Positions 1-5,390 of a stretch of DNA of 8,871 bases are shown here, one piece after another. The position numbers were made by a program, and so were the translations under genes. Every line of letters begins with the position of its first letter. Positions within the stretch are counted from its first letter, which is position 1. The notes under the pieces were generated by a model. That model saw only the letters and a program-made list of their open reading frames with translations, was not told where the DNA came from and did no database searches. The stretch is from CAZFYZ01 sp964523735 (lineage in GTDB: Bacteria > Armatimonadota > UBA5829): positions 1-8,871 of the forward strand of contig CAZFYZ010000145.1 in assembly GCA_964523735.1 (NCBI GenBank). Reading direction: 5' to 3'.

Positions 1-2
1 TC

Positions 3-77
3 GAAGTCTCGATGCCCTCCATCCTCAAAGACAATTTTTTCGAGGACAAGGGCATTGGCGACGACGGCGTAATCTGA
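3..77 (+). CDS. C-terminal end of an unidentified protein (partial, 24 codons)
   Basis: Frame 3 is open from the window edge to a TGA at 75-77. It reads as a plausible acidic protein tail ending in GIGDDGVI, with a hydrophobic patch MPSILKDNFF. The other two plus frames give basic, low-complexity peptides that look non-coding. The stop lies 5 nt before a perfect hairpin, as expected for a gene end, and the gene converges on the RRM gene. The MPSIL patch loosely resembles the short conserved C-terminal peptide of FtsZ (pattern I/V-P-x-F-L-R/K), but 24 residues are too few to name the protein. The start and most of the gene lie outside the window. Confidence 0.5.
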   Translation, partial: EVSMPSILKDNFFEDKGIGDDGVI

Positions 78-82
78 GCCAG

Positions 83-106
83 TCTCGGGACGAGGGCGTC
101 CCGAGA
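83..106 (+). terminator. Perfect 10-bp hairpin after the partial plus-strand gene
   Basis: TCTCGGGACG at 83-92 and CGTCCCGAGA at 97-106 pair perfectly around an AGGG loop. The hairpin begins 5 nt after the plus-strand stop codon, so it may end or stabilise that transcript. No T-run follows on either strand, so it is not a classic intrinsic terminator. Its GGGAC...GTCCC core resembles the palindromes at 2513-2537 and 2562-2576, so it may instead belong to a dispersed palindrome family. Confidence 0.45.
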
Positions 107-136
107 CAACAACAGGCGAAGCTAGACATACAACAA

Positions 137-165
137 GGGCGTCCGATGCAGTGCATCGAACGCCC
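137..165 (-). terminator. Intrinsic terminator of the RRM gene
   Basis: A 13-bp stem (137-149 with 153-165) closes a 3-nt loop, 38 nt after the stop codon of the RRM gene. Positions 143 and 159 form a C-A mismatch in a plus-strand RNA but a G-U wobble in a minus-strand RNA, so the full helix forms only in the minus transcript. On that strand the stem is followed by TTGTTGTATGT, which is rich in T. Both facts point to termination of minus-strand transcription. Confidence 0.7.
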
Positions 166-203
166 CATACTCTCAACAGCCCGTTACAGGCTCGTCAAGG
201 CTT

Positions 204-524
204 CTACCAGCGTCGTCCGCCGCCGCCGCCTCCACCGAAGCCGCCGCGACCACCGCCGCCGCCAAAGCCGCCGCGTCCGCCGCCACTGCGCTCAGTCCTG
301 GGACGAGCCTCGTTAACGGTAAGCGGCCTTCCGCCGACTTCCTTACCGTTGGTGGCTTCGATCGCCGCGGCCATATTCTCCTCGGGGATCTCGACAAACG
401 CGAAGCCCTTGTCGCCGATGACTCTGATCTCAGCGATCGGGCCGAATGACTCAAACAAAGAGCGAAGTTCGTCTTCGGTGGTTGAGTAGGACATGTTTCC
501 TACGTACAGTGATTTGTTGGCCAT
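204..524 (-). CDS. Small RRM-type RNA-binding protein with RGG-rich tail
   Basis: This is a 106-residue protein with one RNA recognition motif (about residues 4-74) and a glycine/arginine tail (81-106). RNP2 is LYVGNM at 6-11 and RNP1 is KGFAFVEI at 39-46, with the aromatic residues expected to stack on RNA bases. The segment between strands beta-2 and beta-3 is very short (IRVIGDKGF): it lacks the roughly seven-residue TG-containing loop common in bacterial and plant glycine-rich RRM proteins. The tail carries a GGRGGF unit twice and ends GGGRRW, like an RGG box. The architecture matches the single-RRM Rbp proteins of cyanobacteria and other bacteria, which act as cytoplasmic RNA-binding proteins and are often cold-responsive. 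ATG at 522-524 follows an AAGGA ribosome-binding site at 10-nt spacing. The gene appears monocistronic, with its own promoter, long leader and terminator. Confidence 0.93.
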   Translation of the reverse strand: MANKSLYVGNMSYSTTEDELRSLFESFGPIAEIRVIGDKGFAFVEIPEENMAAAIEATNGKEVGGRPLTVNEARPRTERSGGGRGGFGGGGGRGGFGGGGGGGRRW

Positions 525-671
525 GGATATGCCGTCCTTCCGGTATTACCGATTGTCTCAACGACAAGCACGTGGGCTCTGAAGCTGCTTACGGGGGATT
601 CGATCAATCGCAGAAGGTGTTGCAATCCACGCGGATGACGAACGCTCCGGTGCCGGGCGTTGATTGTAATG
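525..671 (-). promoter_or_regulatory. Long 5' leader of the RRM gene
   Basis: If transcription starts about 7 nt after the predicted -10 box, near 671, the RRM mRNA has a leader of about 147 nt. No open reading frame here looks coding. Bacterial RRM genes and cold-shock genes can have long regulatory leaders, so post-transcriptional or temperature control is possible, but I recognise no known riboswitch or cold-shock element. Confidence 0.4.
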
Positions 672-677
672 AACTAC

Positions 678-706
678 AGTATACCCGGAATCCTGCGGAT
701 ACGCAA
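678..706 (-). promoter_or_regulatory. Sigma-70-type promoter of the RRM gene
   Basis: On the minus strand a -35 like TTGCGT (701-706) is followed after exactly 17 nt by TATACT (678-683), 5 of 6 matches to the -10 consensus. The -35 matches only its TTG. It lies in the only intergenic region upstream of the RRM gene and shares its -10 hexamer and spacing with the rpoN promoter in this window. The 322-nt gap 525-846 holds this promoter, the leader, one dispersed-type palindrome (755-781) and one hairpin (780-804), and no convincing gene. Confidence 0.6.
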
Positions 707-754
707 GCTCGGCTCGCGACTCTGAATTCTCCGCCATTTGCCGTGCTGCCATCT

Positions 755-781
755 GTCATGCCGAACTTGATTTGGCACCCA
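755..781. repeat. Dispersed-type palindrome, copy 1 (CTTGA loop)
   Basis: The arms 758-765 and 771-778 enclose the 5-nt loop CTTGA at 766-770, flanked by GTC and CCA. The arms pair with one G-T and one A-C position. A second copy at 4821-4847 shares the flanks and the exact loop but has a different, perfectly paired stem. Both follow the GTCAT...CTTGA...ATCC pattern of small interspersed palindromes seen in intergenic DNA of many bacteria. The strand is undefined because the element is nearly symmetric. Confidence 0.6.
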
Positions 782-804
782 CGGCCACACGTGGCTGGGC
801 CGTG
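780..804 (-). terminator. Hairpin downstream of rpoN, possible terminator
   Basis: CACGGCC at 780-786 pairs with GGCCGTG at 798-804 (7 bp, 11-nt loop). A competing inner stem, GCCAC with GTGGC, lies at 784-795. It sits 42 nt after the rpoN stop codon and abuts the palindrome at 755-781. No T-run follows on the minus strand, so termination is only suggested by position. Confidence 0.35.
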
Positions 805-846
805 AATCAACTTCGTGGTGACGTGACTTCTGCGAAGAGCCAACTG

Positions 847-2259
847 CTACGATCTTCGCTGCCGGCTCGAGAGGATCTTCTGGGACTCGCGGTACTTGAC
901 CACCGTGCGGCGGGCGATGTCGAAGCCTCGCTCGTTGAGGATGTTTGCGATCTGCTGGTCGCTGAGGGGGTTGCCGCGATCCTCGGTCTTGATCAGGTCC
1001 AGGATCATATCCTTGACAGATATGGACCCGTCGAAGAAGAAGTCGAATGGTAGAACTTCTTCGCTGGGAAGTTGGACATACTTGTTCGCCGTTGCGCGGC
1101 TGACGGTGGATTCGTGGATCTTCAGCGTCCTCGCGAGCTTGGTGCGCGTGAATGGCCTTAGGAAGCTTTTCTCGCCGGTCTCTAGATAGCCCTGCTGGAA
1201 CTCGACGATGGCTTTTGTGATCAGCCTCAGGGTCCGCCGGCGCTCGTTGATGTAGCGGATGAAGAGATCCGCGCGCTCCACAAACTCGGAGATATGCTTC
1301 TTGTCGTCGCGCGAATACTGGGCCGACTTGCCGTTCTTCATCTCCTCGTACATTGTCTTGTAACGGGCGTTGATGCCGAGGAAGTAGTGCTCGTTGCCGG
1401 CGATCTCGATCTCATAGCCTGCCGGCGTGCGGCGCACGACCACGTCGGGTCTGATCGAGCCGTTGCGCCGGCCCGCATCCTGGAACGGGGGACGGAACCC
1501 GCTGCCGGGGTAGGGGTTGAGTTGCCTCTTGACAAACTGAATCGCGGTGTGCACGTCCTTGGCGCTGACTTTGAGCCTGCGCGCGATGCGTCCGATCCTC
1601 CCGCTGAGCATCTCCTGCCAGTAGTCCCGAACCATGATCAGGGCTATTCGGTCGCCCGTGCCGTCTTCATCGAGCCTCTCCAGCTGAAGTTGCAGGCACT
1701 CCTGGAGGTTCCGGGCCGCGATGCCGGGCGGGTCAAAGGTCTGGATAACTGCCAGCACCGCCTCGACTTCCTCCACCGTCACATTGAGCTCGTGTGCGAA
1801 CTCTTCGACAATGCCCTCCAGATAACCGGATTCGTTGACGTTAGAGATGATGTACTCGCCGATCGCCCACTTGTCGGACGGCAGGCAGGCCCGAAGAAGC
1901 TGAACGAGGTGATCCTGGAGCGTGATTTCGTCGCGGATGTTGGCGATGAAATCATCTTCGCCATCTTCGCTATCGGCCTGGAAATCTATTGGCTGCTCTA
2001 ACTCGTATATACTAAGGTCGGTATCGTCGGAGGTAACAGCTTGTTTGTGGAACGGGCAATCGATACAGAGGGTGCGCGGCTGGTCGCAGTTCTCGCAGGG
2101 GTCCTCCTCGGGGACATCCAGCGCAGGGTTCTCGGCCAGTTCCTGCTCAATGGCCTGCTGCAGTTCCATGGAGGTAAGCTGCAGTATGTTGTTGGCCATG
2201 ATCAGCTTAGGGTCGATTCTCTGCGATAGAGATTGGTTTAGGCCCTGTTCGATCCGCAC
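847..2259 (-). CDS. rpoN: RNA polymerase sigma-54 factor (RpoN)
   Basis: This is the alternative sigma factor that directs RNA polymerase to -24/-12 promoters and needs AAA+ activators (none are encoded here). From the start at 2259 it has 470 residues, normal for the family. Region I is the Leu/Gln-rich N-terminus including ANNILQLTSMELQQAI and ENPALD, which contacts activator and core. The core-binding domain spans about 100-270. The C-terminal helix-turn-helix contains HESTVSRATANKYVQLP, and the RpoN box ARRTVVKYR (about 449-457), which reads the -24 element, is intact. Oddly, four cysteines in a CX2CX6CX2C pattern (residues 55, 58, 65, 68), followed by PFH, lie just after region I and look like a small zinc knuckle. 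A GTG at 2269-2271 would add four residues, but it lies inside the GGAGGTGA ribosome-binding site, so I prefer the GTG at 2257-2259. Confidence 0.97.
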   Translation of the reverse strand: MRIEQGLNQSLSQRIDPKLIMANNILQLTSMELQQAIEQELAENPALDVPEEDPCENCDQPRTLCIDCPFHKQAVTSDDTDLSIYELEQPIDFQADSEDGEDDFIANIRDEITLQDHLVQLLRACLPSDKWAIGEYIISNVNESGYLEGIVEEFAHELNVTVEEVEAVLAVIQTFDPPGIAARNLQECLQLQLERLDEDGTGDRIALIMVRDYWQEMLSGRIGRIARRLKVSAKDVHTAIQFVKRQLNPYPGSGFRPPFQDAGRRNGSIRPDVVVRRTPAGYEIEIAGNEHYFLGINARYKTMYEEMKNGKSAQYSRDDKKHISEFVERADLFIRYINERRRTLRLITKAIVEFQQGYLETGEKSFLRPFTRTKLARTLKIHESTVSRATANKYVQLPSEEVLPFDFFFDGSISVKDMILDLIKTEDRGNPLSDQQIANILNERGFDIARRTVVKYRESQKILSSRQRRS

Positions 2260-2416
2260 GACGTAGTTCACCTCCCTCGCCCGTTCACCGCATCCGTTTC
2301 AGTGCAGACTGAGGGAAAAGACCCGAGTCACAGTATTCGCAGGTAGTCCTTACCGCGGGGCAGTTTGCTTCGGATGGGTAGAGACCCCCCGTCCGATGCT
2401 TGGAGGCACTTCAACT
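2260..2416 (-). promoter_or_regulatory. Leader of rpoN mRNA with an imperfect hairpin
   Basis: From the predicted start near 2416 to the GTG at 2259 the leader is about 157 nt. It contains an imperfect hairpin at 2367-2399, in which TCGGA pairs with TCCGA, a GGG/CCC stem lies further in and a GC pair lies outside. A weaker one (GACT/AGTC arms around GGG/CCC) lies near 2308-2332. No known riboswitch is recognised and no reading frame looks coding. The role of these structures is unknown. Confidence 0.35.
2268..2275 (-). promoter_or_regulatory. Strong ribosome-binding site that decides the rpoN start
   Basis: The minus strand reads GGAGGTGA, an eight-base match to the complement of the 16S rRNA 3' end. 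Exactly 8 nt separate it from the GTG at 2257-2259, which is ideal spacing. The more upstream in-frame GTG (2269-2271) is part of this site and so cannot be properly spaced from it. Confidence 0.8.
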
Positions 2417-2422
2417 GACTGA

Positions 2423-2451
2423 AGTATACCACCACCCCCGGCGACTGTCAA
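2423..2451 (-). promoter_or_regulatory. Near-consensus sigma-70 promoter of rpoN
   Basis: On the minus strand a perfect TTGACA (2446-2451) is followed after 17 nt by TATACT (2423-2428), 5 of 6 matches to TATAAT. The spacer is G-rich, with a GGGGGTGGTGG run just before the -10. It lies about 165 bp upstream of the rpoN start and downstream of the cca stop, so rpoN is probably transcribed on its own and constitutively unless a regulator acts on the palindromes further upstream. Confidence 0.85.
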
Positions 2452-2512
2452 TCCACATTCGTTCACAGAACGTGAGGCCGCTTGGCCAGTGCACCTGACC
2501 GGTTCGTTCGTT

Positions 2513-2537
2513 GTTTCGGGACACCCTGTCCCGAAAC
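2513..2537. repeat. Perfect 11-bp palindrome with GGGACA-CCC-TGTCCC core
   Basis: GTTTCGGGACA at 2513-2523 pairs with TGTCCCGAAAC at 2527-2537 around a CCC loop. No T-run follows on either strand, which argues against an intrinsic terminator. The core GGGACA-N3-TGTCCC recurs at 2562-2576, with centres 44 bp apart, and a related core lies at 83-106. It could be a dispersed repeat or a dyad operator upstream of the rpoN promoter. Confidence 0.6.
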
Positions 2538-2561
2538 ATGATGTAACCGAGTAGGCGCTGC

Positions 2562-2576
2562 GGGACAAGGTGTCCC
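2562..2576. repeat. Second GGGACA-N3-TGTCCC palindrome
   Basis: GGGACA (2562-2567) and TGTCCC (2571-2576) form a 6-bp dyad with spacer AGG. The half-sites equal those of the palindrome at 2513-2537. The surrounding bases partly match too (CGAAG on the right here, CGAAA there), which suggests a common origin. Confidence 0.5.
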
Positions 2577-2584
2577 CGAAGCAA

Positions 2585-2606
2585 AGGAGGACCGGCCTGG
2601 CCTCCT
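2585..2606 (-). terminator. Terminator-like hairpin after the CCA-adding enzyme gene
   Basis: AGGAGG at 2585-2590 pairs with CCTCCT at 2601-2606, with a GC-rich 10-nt loop. The hairpin starts 31 nt after the stop codon at 2638. On the minus strand the stem is followed by TTGCTTC, a weak T-rich tract. It is the best candidate for the end of the translin-cca transcript. Confidence 0.45.
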
Positions 2607-2637
2607 GCTTGGTTCAGTCCGATACGGAGATAGGACA

Positions 2638-4005
2638 CTATGACCGCCGATATCGCTCGAGCAGCAGCCGCCTTGCCGCGGCCTTGTCCTCTGGCGCCAA
2701 GCTGCCCTCGATGACCTCTTGTTCAAGGAAAGCCTTGGCCTCCCCGACATGCGGTCCTGGAACCGCCCCGAGCAGGTCCATAATCTCCCGACCGCTGAGT
2801 GGGCTCGCAAGGCGTCTGCCGGCCAATCCTTCGTGGACGCGCTTGATGTGTTCCTGTAAGGCATCGAGATCCACTGAGGGCATGGCCGTGTTGGCAGCTG
2901 ACTTGTCTGCCTGAGTCAATCTGATCGCATCTTCAAGATGCGGGCCTGCGTCTCGGATCAGCCTGCGCACTGCGGCGTCCGTCCACTGATTGTCATATTC
3001 CCCAACTCGCAGATGCATTGAGATGAAGAATGCGACCTCGTCGATCTGCGAGTTCGAGAATCGCAGCCGCCGCATCAATGAACGCGCGATGTGCGCGCCT
3101 ACGTTCTGGTGCTGGTAGAAGTGCACATTGCCGCGTTCGTCAACGCTGCGAGTCTCCACTTTGCCTACATCGTGGAGCAAAGCACTCAGCCTCAGAGTAA
3201 TACCCCATTCGGGCGAAATCGACTCAAGTGTTTTCAACGAATGGGTCCACACGTCGTGGATGTGGTAGACGTTTTGCGTGACGCCGTGCATCGCGACAAG
3301 CTCGGGGGCGAACTGGTCGAGGAGGGTGGTCTCGCGCAGGGTCTCGAGGCCGGAGGTGGCGTTGGGGCTCATGACGATCTTCGTGAACTCCTCGCGGATT
3401 CTCTCGCCGCTGATGATCGACAGGCGGGGGGCCATCTCGGAGAGGGCGGCGTAGGCGTCCGGGTGGATTGCGAAGCCGAAGCGTGTGGCAAAGCGGACGG
3501 CTCGGAGCATCCGCAGGGGGTCATCCTCGAACGTTACGCGCGGATCGAGCGGAGTGCGAATGAGGCCGTCCTGGATGTCCTGCACCGCAAGCCCCGTCAG
3601 ATCCTTGACCTCGCCGGTGTGGAGGTTCTCCAGAAGCGTGTTGATAGTGAAGTCACGCCGGGCAACGTCATCGAGCAGTGTCCCGGGTTGGGTGTCGGGC
3701 TTGCGGCTCTCGCGGCTGTAGGACTCCTTGCGGGCTCCAACGAACTCGACCTGTTTGCCCTGTACGGAGATCATAGCAGTGCCGAAGCGTGGATACGTGA
3801 CGGGGGAGTGGTCGGCGATGCCGGACCTCCACAGGAAGCTGGCGAGCTTGGCGGCGTCGCCTTCGAGGACGATGTCAATGTCTTCGCTGGGGTGATGCTC
3901 GGACTTCAGCAGCTTGTCGCGAACGGCCCCACCGACGAGGTAGAGCCTGCCTTCATAGGCGGTAGACCTGGTTGCCCGCCTAAGAATCTCCAGTGTGTCG
4001 TGCAT
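2638..4005 (-). CDS. cca: CCA tRNA nucleotidyltransferase / poly(A) polymerase family protein with HD domain
   Basis: This is a class II nucleotidyltransferase that adds or repairs the CCA 3' end of tRNA (or A tails) from CTP/ATP in the cytoplasm. Residue numbers count from the ATG at 4005, 455 residues. The nucleotide-binding signature LVGGAVRDKLL is at 23-33, with metal-binding Asp42 and Asp44 in SEDID. RRDFTINTLL (116-125) is typical of the family. The motif FEDDPLRMLRAVRFA (159-173) holds the base-selecting region, and GERIREEF follows at 200-207. A C-terminal HD phosphohydrolase domain spans about 245-370, with His255, LHDVGK (277-282), HQNVGAH and a late Asp in TQADK. CCA-adding and poly(A)-adding activities cannot be told apart safely by motif, so the symbol is provisional. 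A TTG at 4012-4014 would add three residues, but the AGGG at 4016-4019 is better spaced for the ATG at 4003-4005. Confidence 0.9.
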   Translation of the reverse strand: MHDTLEILRRATRSTAYEGRLYLVGGAVRDKLLKSEHHPSEDIDIVLEGDAAKLASFLWRSGIADHSPVTYPRFGTAMISVQGKQVEFVGARKESYSRESRKPDTQPGTLLDDVARRDFTINTLLENLHTGEVKDLTGLAVQDIQDGLIRTPLDPRVTFEDDPLRMLRAVRFATRFGFAIHPDAYAALSEMAPRLSIISGERIREEFTKIVMSPNATSGLETLRETTLLDQFAPELVAMHGVTQNVYHIHDVWTHSLKTLESISPEWGITLRLSALLHDVGKVETRSVDERGNVHFYQHQNVGAHIARSLMRRLRFSNSQIDEVAFFISMHLRVGEYDNQWTDAAVRRLIRDAGPHLEDAIRLTQADKSAANTAMPSVDLDALQEHIKRVHEGLAGRRLASPLSGREIMDLLGAVPGPHVGEAKAFLEQEVIEGSLAPEDKAAARRLLLERYRRS

Positions 4006-4039
4006 GATGGTCAAGCCCTAGCCGTCGTGAGGCGTCTTG

Positions 4040-4069
4040 TGGACTGCGGATCATCAGCCCCGCAGTCCA
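4040..4069 (-). other. Perfect 10-bp hairpin between the translin and cca genes
   Basis: TGGACTGCGG (4040-4049) pairs with CCGCAGTCCA (4060-4069) around a 10-nt loop, in the 80-nt spacer of the translin-cca pair. No T-run follows on the minus strand. It may be a processing or mRNA-stability element, or may lower expression of cca relative to the upstream gene. Confidence 0.45.
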
Positions 4070-4085
4070 GAGTGGTGGTCAGAAG

Positions 4086-4748
4086 CTACCCAAGCCGTTC
4101 CATTGCGTCCTTGATAGCGCCTTCGAGTCGCCTCTGCTGTGTTAGAAGAGTGATGTCGCCCCGAGTGCGCTCGAGGACGCCGCGAACCATGTCGGTCTGC
4201 CGCCTCAGTCCCTGGGTAACCGCGTCCGGGTAGTCGAACGTGATCAGGATGTGGTAGACCTCGTCCATGATGTTGAGGATACGCTCGCCGCGCTCGAGGT
4301 CACCGTGCCTCAGGACATCCAGCACGTGCCGGCGGCTCTCGCCGACGGCTTCGGCCAGCCCATTGAGGTATGCTGCAGGCTCGACGGCTAACTCGTTGTA
4401 GCGTGGCAGGGGCATCTCGCGGATGATCGCGTGAGTCAGCTCGGATTCCGCATACTCTTTCTGTGCGTCCTGCACATAGCCTGTGTAGTATATCTCCAGC
4501 TTGTCCTTGAGCCGCTGTTTGGTCTCCTCGACCTTGGCCTTTGCCTCGGACTTGAGTGCTATAGCCTCATCAAAGTCCTCTCGATGGCTAGCGCGGATCG
4601 AGTTCGCCGAGAGCCTGATAACCTCGCGGGATAGCCTCAGAGCGTCCTCGCGAACCTGATTGGTCTCGTCAAGGACCAGCCTCACTTCGTCTGCGATTGC
4701 TTCTATGTTTCCCAATAGGGGTTCCTCCAGCTGAATGGATGCAGGCAT
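4086..4748 (-). CDS. Translin-family RNA-binding protein (COG2178-like)
   Basis: This is an all-helical, 220-residue protein recognised as translin-like from several conserved stretches: REDALRLSREVIRLSANSIR (33-52), YYTGYVQDAQKEYAESELTHA (87-107, with EMPLP close behind), YLNGLAEAVGESRRHVLDVL (127-146), MDEVYHILITFDYPDA (161-176) and LRRQTDMVRGVLERTRGDIT (181-200). Translin and its partner TRAX form hollow RNA-binding oligomers; the eukaryotic complex C3PO is an RNA endonuclease using clustered carboxylates. Acidic residues sit at comparable places (Glu98, Glu101, Glu103, Asp162, Glu163), but whether this protein cleaves RNA cannot be told. It is cytoplasmic, with no signal peptide. An upstream GTG at 4781 would extend it by 11 residues but has no ribosome-binding site; ATG at 4746-4748 has AGGA 6 nt before it. 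It precedes cca by 80 nt, suggesting co-transcription and a shared role in RNA 3'- or 5'-end handling. No clear promoter is visible in 4749-4924. Confidence 0.85.
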   Translation of the reverse strand: MPASIQLEEPLLGNIEAIADEVRLVLDETNQVREDALRLSREVIRLSANSIRASHREDFDEAIALKSEAKAKVEETKQRLKDKLEIYYTGYVQDAQKEYAESELTHAIIREMPLPRYNELAVEPAAYLNGLAEAVGESRRHVLDVLRHGDLERGERILNIMDEVYHILITFDYPDAVTQGLRRQTDMVRGVLERTRGDITLLTQQRRLEGAIKDAMERLG

Positions 4749-4820
4749 TGTACATCCTGGGTAACGCGGAAGGCAAATCACGAGTGAGTTGGTGAGGGCT
4801 CAGAGTCAGTGAGCATCTTC

Positions 4821-4847
4821 GTCATCCTGAGCTTGACTCAGGATCCA
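4821..4847. repeat. Dispersed-type palindrome, copy 2 (CTTGA loop)
   Basis: ATCCTGAG (4824-4831) and CTCAGGAT (4837-4844) pair perfectly over 8 bp around CTTGA (4832-4836), with GTC and CCA flanks. It matches copy 1 (755-781) at 19 of 27 positions, with the differences concentrated in the stem. It lies in the 176-nt spacer between the cupin and translin genes, which otherwise shows no clear promoter or terminator. Confidence 0.65.
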
Positions 4848-4924
4848 CCGACGCTGGTCTCGGCGCTGAACTAGCCCGACTCCTCTTGAGCCTGTCCAAC
4901 GAGGTGAACTCGATGAGCGGTCGA

Positions 4925-5380
4925 CTATACTGAGTGTACGAGGCGCGAGATCGCGTCGGCACAATCAGGATACGCAGATACGAGTGCATCCCGGTCGCCG
5001 AGTTCGAAATCAGCAGGGTCAAACGGGGGTGCTACCGTGGTCCCGAGAAGAGCCCATCCACCGCCGGCCATGACGCGGCAGCCCTGCCACGTGCCGGCAG
5101 TTACGACCACCTGGGGTTGTTGCCCGGCCTGGATGTTATTGCCGATGATGACAAGAGAGTGTCCCCCGTCGGGATGAAGCTGCAGCATCTCGACGGGATC
5201 GCCCGCGTAGAAATGGAAGACCTCGTCCCCGCTGATCCTATGCATGGCTGAGAATGTCTCTATGGTCAACAGGTAGTAGATAGCCGTGGAGGCGTCGCTG
5301 CGGTAGGTCTCGCGATAGTAGCCGCCTTCGAACTCCAAAGGCCTCAGGTCCAGGGCGTCGATCAGCTCTTGTGGATTCAA
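4925..5380 (-). CDS. DUF985 (Cupin_5) family protein
   Basis: This is a 151-residue single-domain cupin of the COG3542/DUF985 type, whose biochemical role is generally unknown. Family landmarks in order are EGGYYRETYRS (18-28), TAIYYLLT (32-39), the metal-pocket-like stretch MHRISGDEVFHFYAGDP (46-62, with His47, Glu53 and His56 as possible ligands), PQVVV (89-93), AGTWQG (95-100) and VAPPFDPADFEL (116-127). The length is normal for the family. It starts with TTG at 5378-5380; AGGAGG at 5385-5390 lies 4 nt upstream and overlaps the glmM stop codon, so translation is probably coupled to glmM. No other in-frame start preserves the N-terminal motif. The tight link to glmM suggests a role around amino-sugar or cell-envelope metabolism, but this is inference only. 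Confidence 0.9.
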   Translation of the reverse strand: MNPQELIDALDLRPLEFEGGYYRETYRSDASTAIYYLLTIETFSAMHRISGDEVFHFYAGDPVEMLQLHPDGGHSLVIIGNNIQAGQQPQVVVTAGTWQGCRVMAGGGWALLGTTVAPPFDPADFELGDRDALVSAYPDCADAISRLVHSV

Positions 5381-5384
5381 GACC

Positions 5385-5390
5385 CCTCCT
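5385..5390 (-). promoter_or_regulatory. Ribosome-binding site of the cupin gene, overlapping the glmM stop
   Basis: AGGAGG on the minus strand shares its first two bases (AG) with the TAG stop of glmM at 5389-5391 and precedes the TTG start at 5380 by 4 nt. A strong ribosome-binding site with no other start nearby supports the TTG and suggests translational coupling. Confidence 0.75.

Noticed and set aside
215..290. GC-rich tandem-like repeat resembling a microsatellite
   Set aside because: It is the coding DNA of the RGG/glycine tail of the RRM protein, so the repetition is explained by the protein sequence.
446..843. Small overlapping reading frames on both strands in the RRM-rpoN spacer
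   Set aside because: They run through the predicted promoter, the dispersed-type palindrome and the hairpin, lack ribosome-binding sites and show no protein-like pattern.
1294..2001. Plus-strand reading frame of 235 residues
   Set aside because: It is antisense to rpoN, where the minus frame is unmistakable; the composition (many Val, Leu, Asp, Arg) is typical of a shadow frame.
2269..2271. Upstream GTG as rpoN start
   Set aside because: It is embedded in the GGAGGTGA ribosome-binding site, which is perfectly spaced for the GTG at 2257-2259.
2350..2864. Reading frames of 72-133 residues around the rpoN-cca spacer
   Set aside because: They cross the near-consensus rpoN promoter and the palindromes or overlap the cca C-terminus; no motif or ribosome-binding site supports them.
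3091..4233. Plus-strand reading frame of 380 residues
   Set aside because: It is antisense to the cca and translin genes, whose minus-strand frames carry clear family motifs. The plus frame has no recognisable domain and is a by-product of high GC content.
4860..4910. Possible degenerate third copy of the CTTGA palindrome (TTGAGCCTGTC segment)
   Set aside because: Only short arms pair (CCTC/GAGG) and the loop differs, so membership in the family cannot be supported.
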